A model generated the notes under the pieces. It was given only the letters and a program-made list of their open reading frames with translations, was not told where the DNA came from and did not search any database. A stretch of 64,000 nt of DNA, taken from assembly GCF_001667275.1 (NCBI RefSeq), contig NZ_LZHV01000050.1, positions 62,001 to 126,000 of the forward strand, read 5' to 3'. This stretch comes from Mycobacterium sp. ACS4054 (GTDB lineage Bacteria; Actinomycetota; Actinomycetes; Mycobacteriales; Mycobacteriaceae). Shown here one piece after another: positions 61,529 through 64,000 of the stretch (the stretch's first letter is position 1; every line of letters begins with the position of its first letter). A program made the translations under genes and the position numbers.

Positions 61529-62359
61529 ATGTCGACGATCGACATTAGTGCCGGAACCATCCATTACGAAGCAACCGGACCCGAAAACGGCAGGCCGGTG
61601 GTCTTCGTGCACGGGTACATGATGGGCGCCCAGCTGTGGCGCCGGGTCGGCGAGCGACTGGCCGGCCGTGGCCTGCGGTGCATCGCCCCGACGTGGCCAC
61701 TGGGCGCGCATCCGGAACCGTTGCGCCGCGGCGCCGACCGAACGATCACGGGCGTCGCCGGCATGGTCGCCGAGGTGCTGACCGCACTCGACCTCGAAGA
61801 CGTGGTGCTGGTCGGCAACGACACCGGCGGCGTCGTCACCCAACTCGTCGCCGTGCACCACCCCGAGCGGCTCGGCGCGCTCGTGCTCACGAGTTGCGAT
61901 GCGTTCCAACACTTTCCGCCGCCGATCCTCAAGCCGGTGATTCTTGCCGCCAAGTCGAAGACGACATTCAAGGCTGTTTCCCAGGCCATGCGGGTGCCGG
62001 CGGCGCGCAAGCGAGCGTTCGACGGGCTGGCGCATCGCAACATCGACGACCTCACCGAGGAATGGGTGCGCCCGGGGCTGTCCGATCCCCGGATAGCCGA
62101 AGACCTGCGCCAGTTCACGCTGTCGATGCGCACCGAGGTCACCACGGGCGTGGCGGCCCGGCTGCCCGAGTTCGACAAGCCCACCCTCATCGCCTGGTCG
62201 GCCGACGACGTGTTCTTCGAGCAGGAGGACGGCGTCCGGCTGGCCGCCACCATTCCCAACGCCCGCTTGGAGGTCATCGAGGGGGCCAGGACCTTCTCGA
62301 TGATCGACCAGCCGGACCGGCTCGCCGACCTGCTGTCGACGATCGCGGTGCGCACGTAA
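61529..62359 (+). CDS. Alpha/beta hydrolase with an Asp nucleophile site
   Basis: A 276-residue alpha/beta hydrolase of the epoxide hydrolase/haloalkane dehalogenase side of the superfamily. The nucleophile elbow is VGNDTGGV with Asp98, and the oxyanion motif is HGYMMG near 28. The position that should hold the catalytic His reads ARTFSMIDQP, so His is not evident; activity may differ from classical members. AGGTAGGAG precedes the ATG by 6 bases. It is divergent from the TetR gene with the inverted repeat between them, and is followed by an SDR after 33 bases, probably in one operon. Confidence 0.84.
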   Translation: MSTIDISAGTIHYEATGPENGRPVVFVHGYMMGAQLWRRVGERLAGRGLRCIAPTWPLGAHPEPLRRGADRTITGVAGMVAEVLTALDLEDVVLVGNDTGGVVTQLVAVHHPERLGALVLTSCDAFQHFPPPILKPVILAAKSKTTFKAVSQAMRVPAARKRAFDGLAHRNIDDLTEEWVRPGLSDPRIAEDLRQFTLSMRTEVTTGVAARLPEFDKPTLIAWSADDVFFEQEDGVRLAATIPNARLEVIEGARTFSMIDQPDRLADLLSTIAVRT

Positions 62360-62392
62360 CCACCCGCACCGCCCGGCGGTAGCGTCTTGGCC

Positions 62393-63163
62393 ATGTCAGC
62401 TACGACGCAACCGCTGAGCGGCCGGCGGGTCCTGGTGACCGGCGCCGCGACCGGGATCGGCGCGGCCGCCGTTGCGGCCCTCGGCGGGGCGGGGGCCGAG
62501 GTCGCCGCCACCTATCACCGCACGCCGCCGCCGGACGGCCTCGCGGCCGCCTGGCTGCAGTGCGACGTGCGCGACGCCGAGGCCGTCTCGGCGACGGTGC
62601 GGCAAGCCGCCGAACGCCTGGGTGGGCTGGACGTTTTGGTCAACGCCGCGGGGTTGTGGCAGGCCGGGATTCCCGGCTACATCGGCCCCGACGAGATCTC
62701 GTTCCTGTTGGACACCAACGTGAAGGCGACCATCCTGACCAACCAGGCCGCCCACGCGGTGATGAAGGGGCAGGACCCCAAGGGCGGCCGGATCATCAAC
62801 TTCGGCTCGTCGGAAGCCGTTATGGGCAGCCCGATTTCGGCCGTCTACGCCGCCACCAAGGGTGCGGTTCAGGCGTGGACGCGGTCGGCGGCCAAGGCGT
62901 GGGCGGGTGACAACGTCACCGTCAACGCACTGGCCCCGGCGGTGCAGACGGCCGGCGCCGACCGGCTGCGCGAATTCCTCGGCCCCGAGGCCGGCGCGTT
63001 CATCGACCAGCAGATGCAGATGATGATTCCGTTGGGCGGCGCGCTGGGGGACCCCGCACGGGATCTGGGTCCAATGCTGGTCTTTCTGGCCGGCCCCGGG
63101 TCGGGTTTCATCACCGGGCAGTTACTCGCAGTCGATGGCGGCCTGATGATGGTGGGCGGCTGA
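62393..63163 (+). CDS. Short-chain dehydrogenase/reductase (FabG-like)
   Basis: A 256-residue classical SDR. The cofactor motif is TGAATGIG at about 17-24, VNAAGLW is near 84, the catalytic Ser is in NFGSSEAVMG and the Tyr/Lys are in YAATKGAVQAW near 155. The C-terminal SGFITGQLLAVDGGLMM motif is typical of FabG-like enzymes. It follows the alpha/beta hydrolase gene by 33 bases on the same strand and is likely co-regulated by the TetR at 60855. The ATG at 62393 is preferred over a TTG at 62387. Confidence 0.86.
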   Translation: MSATTQPLSGRRVLVTGAATGIGAAAVAALGGAGAEVAATYHRTPPPDGLAAAWLQCDVRDAEAVSATVRQAAERLGGLDVLVNAAGLWQAGIPGYIGPDEISFLLDTNVKATILTNQAAHAVMKGQDPKGGRIINFGSSEAVMGSPISAVYAATKGAVQAWTRSAAKAWAGDNVTVNALAPAVQTAGADRLREFLGPEAGAFIDQQMQMMIPLGGALGDPARDLGPMLVFLAGPGSGFITGQLLAVDGGLMMVGG

Positions 63164-63277
63164 CGGCCGGAACGGCCCGCAACGCCTTTCCGGGTGCGGC
63201 TTGCGCACTACCGATCGGCTGGCAATCCGATCGATTCCCGGCACCCCGGTCAGCATGCCTGGTTACCATCGTTCGCT

Positions 63278-64000
63278 ATGGGTGCCGAGGCGCCGGGAGC
63301 AAACGGCGCGGCCCGCGACCCGGGAGATTCGGTGGAGTTGGTCCACACGCTCCTGGGCTTGTTGCGCCGTCGCCTCGGCCTCGACACGGCGTGGATCGCG
63401 TCGTTTCGCAACGGCATGCAGGTGTTCGAGGTGTTCGACGGTGACACCCGGCCCTTGGGCCTATCGCCCGGCGACACCGCTTCCCTGGCCGACTCGTACA
63501 GCGTCCGCGTGATCGACGGGCGGCTGCCCGCCGTGATCCCCGACACGCTGGCCGACAAGACCGCTTTTCTTCTGCCGAAGACCCGCGAATGGGGCGTGCG
63601 GGCCTACGTCGGTGTTCCGTTGCTCGGCCCGGACGGTTCGGCGGCCGGCATCGTGGGTGCGGTCAGCCAGCAGCCGAAGCCGCAGCTGGCTGACGTCGAT
63701 CTCCGGGTCATCAGAAAAATGGCCGAGCTCATCGGAACCTTGATGGAAATGCCGTTGGGGCCGACGAAAATCCCGACAGATCAGCACGATGGCATTCGCC
63801 GAATGGTCGCCAAGCGGGACTTCGAGATCGTCTTCCAAGCGGTGCACAGCGTCTCGTCGGGCGAGGTGCTCGGCGTCGAAGCGCTCGCGCGCTTCCCCTG
63901 CGAACCGTTTCGCCCCGATCTCGTCTTCGCCGAGGCGGCCCTGTTGGGCCTGGACATCGAGTTGGAGACCGCGGTCATCGCCCGTGCGCTGTCGCTGGTG
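63278..64000 (+). CDS. GAF-EAL domain protein, cyclic-di-GMP phosphodiesterase type (partial)
   Basis: The frame from ATG 63278 is open to the window end, 241 codons. Residues about 15-155 look like a GAF domain (ELVHTLLGLLRRRLGLDTAW, then GVPLLGPDGSAAGIVGAVS). From about 178 an EAL domain begins: FEIVFQAVHSVSSGEVLGVE is followed by EALARF, which contains the substrate-binding Glu of the EAL signature. Full EAL domains are about 240 residues, so most lies beyond the window. If complete it would hydrolyse cyclic di-GMP under control of a GAF-sensed ligand. A 114-base gap separates it from the SDR gene. Confidence 0.85.
   Translation, partial: MGAEAPGANGAARDPGDSVELVHTLLGLLRRRLGLDTAWIASFRNGMQVFEVFDGDTRPLGLSPGDTASLADSYSVRVIDGRLPAVIPDTLADKTAFLLPKTREWGVRAYVGVPLLGPDGSAAGIVGAVSQQPKPQLADVDLRVIRKMAELIGTLMEMPLGPTKIPTDQHDGIRRMVAKRDFEIVFQAVHSVSSGEVLGVEALARFPCEPFRPDLVFAEAALLGLDIELETAVIARALSLV

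Noticed and set aside
1..64000. CRISPR arrays, insertion sequences, tRNA or rRNA genes, phage genes
   Set aside because: No regularly spaced repeats, transposase motifs, cloverleaf-like segments or rRNA-like sequence were seen on reading the window; small tRNA-like elements cannot be fully excluded by eye.

Overview
The window is high-GC, densely coding actinobacterial DNA and reads as the chromosome of a Mycobacterium, most likely a slow grower of the M. avium complex or a relative. The support is a secreted cutinase-like protein, a 1607-residue CtpI-type P-type ATPase, a LipJ/Rv1900c-type hydrolase-cyclase fusion, a SigG-type ECF sigma factor, NDMA-dependent alcohol dehydrogenase and mycofactocin-type SDR families, and many SDR and TetR genes. 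The species call is inference. I see no rRNA, tRNA, CRISPR array, insertion sequence or phage gene, and no gene-free stretch longer than 300 bases.

Layout. 1-3000: end of an unknown gene, a hairpin terminator, a DUF899 gene and an SDR, divergent from an ECF sigma factor. 3-7.8 kb: ctpI. 7.8-14 kb: a translationally coupled acyl-CoA ligase/SDR pair, a cutinase, and a LuxC-like/LuxE-like reductase-ligase pair. 14-18.9 kb: amidohydrolase, MpaB-type DUF2236 oxygenase, TetR, LipJ-like cyclase, methyltransferase. 18.8-25.1 kb: three SDRs, an SRPBCC protein, a CGNR zinc-finger regulator, a DUF2127 membrane protein and an MmgE/PrpD protein. 25.1-29 kb: an IclR regulator divergent from a SnoaL-like/SDR pair, then a cation exchanger. 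29-33.1 kb: a cyclase-AAA signalling giant and an SDR. 33.1-36 kb: a SulP permease with a sulfate-binding protein.

36-44 kb is a catabolic block: NDMA-type alcohol dehydrogenase, two overlapping Baeyer-Villiger-type monooxygenases, two divergent paralogous TetR regulators, a DUF417 membrane protein, an SRPBCC protein and a frameshifted mycofactocin-type SDR. Related palindromes centred on ATCGAT or ATCGCT lie before the dehydrogenase, before the monooxygenases and between the two TetR genes. They suggest one small regulon that oxidises an alcohol to a ketone and then to an ester or lactone.

44-50.2 kb: a membrane protein, a CopZ/copper-ATPase operon, a membrane-anchored esterase and a polysaccharide deacetylase. 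50.2-54 kb: a Rieske oxygenase with a divergent PaaX-like regulator, a stand-alone L7/L12 C-terminal-domain protein and a covalent-flavin oxidase. 54-64 kb: a LuxR-type ATPase regulator, a DUF4242 protein, MarR with a lipoprotein esterase, a secreted lipase followed in the same frame by a TetR without a usual start, another TetR divergent from an alpha/beta hydrolase, an SDR, and the start of a GAF-EAL protein cut by the window end. A recurring feature is a regulator beside or divergent from its probable target, with a clear inverted repeat between them. Those repeats are the most useful new information here.
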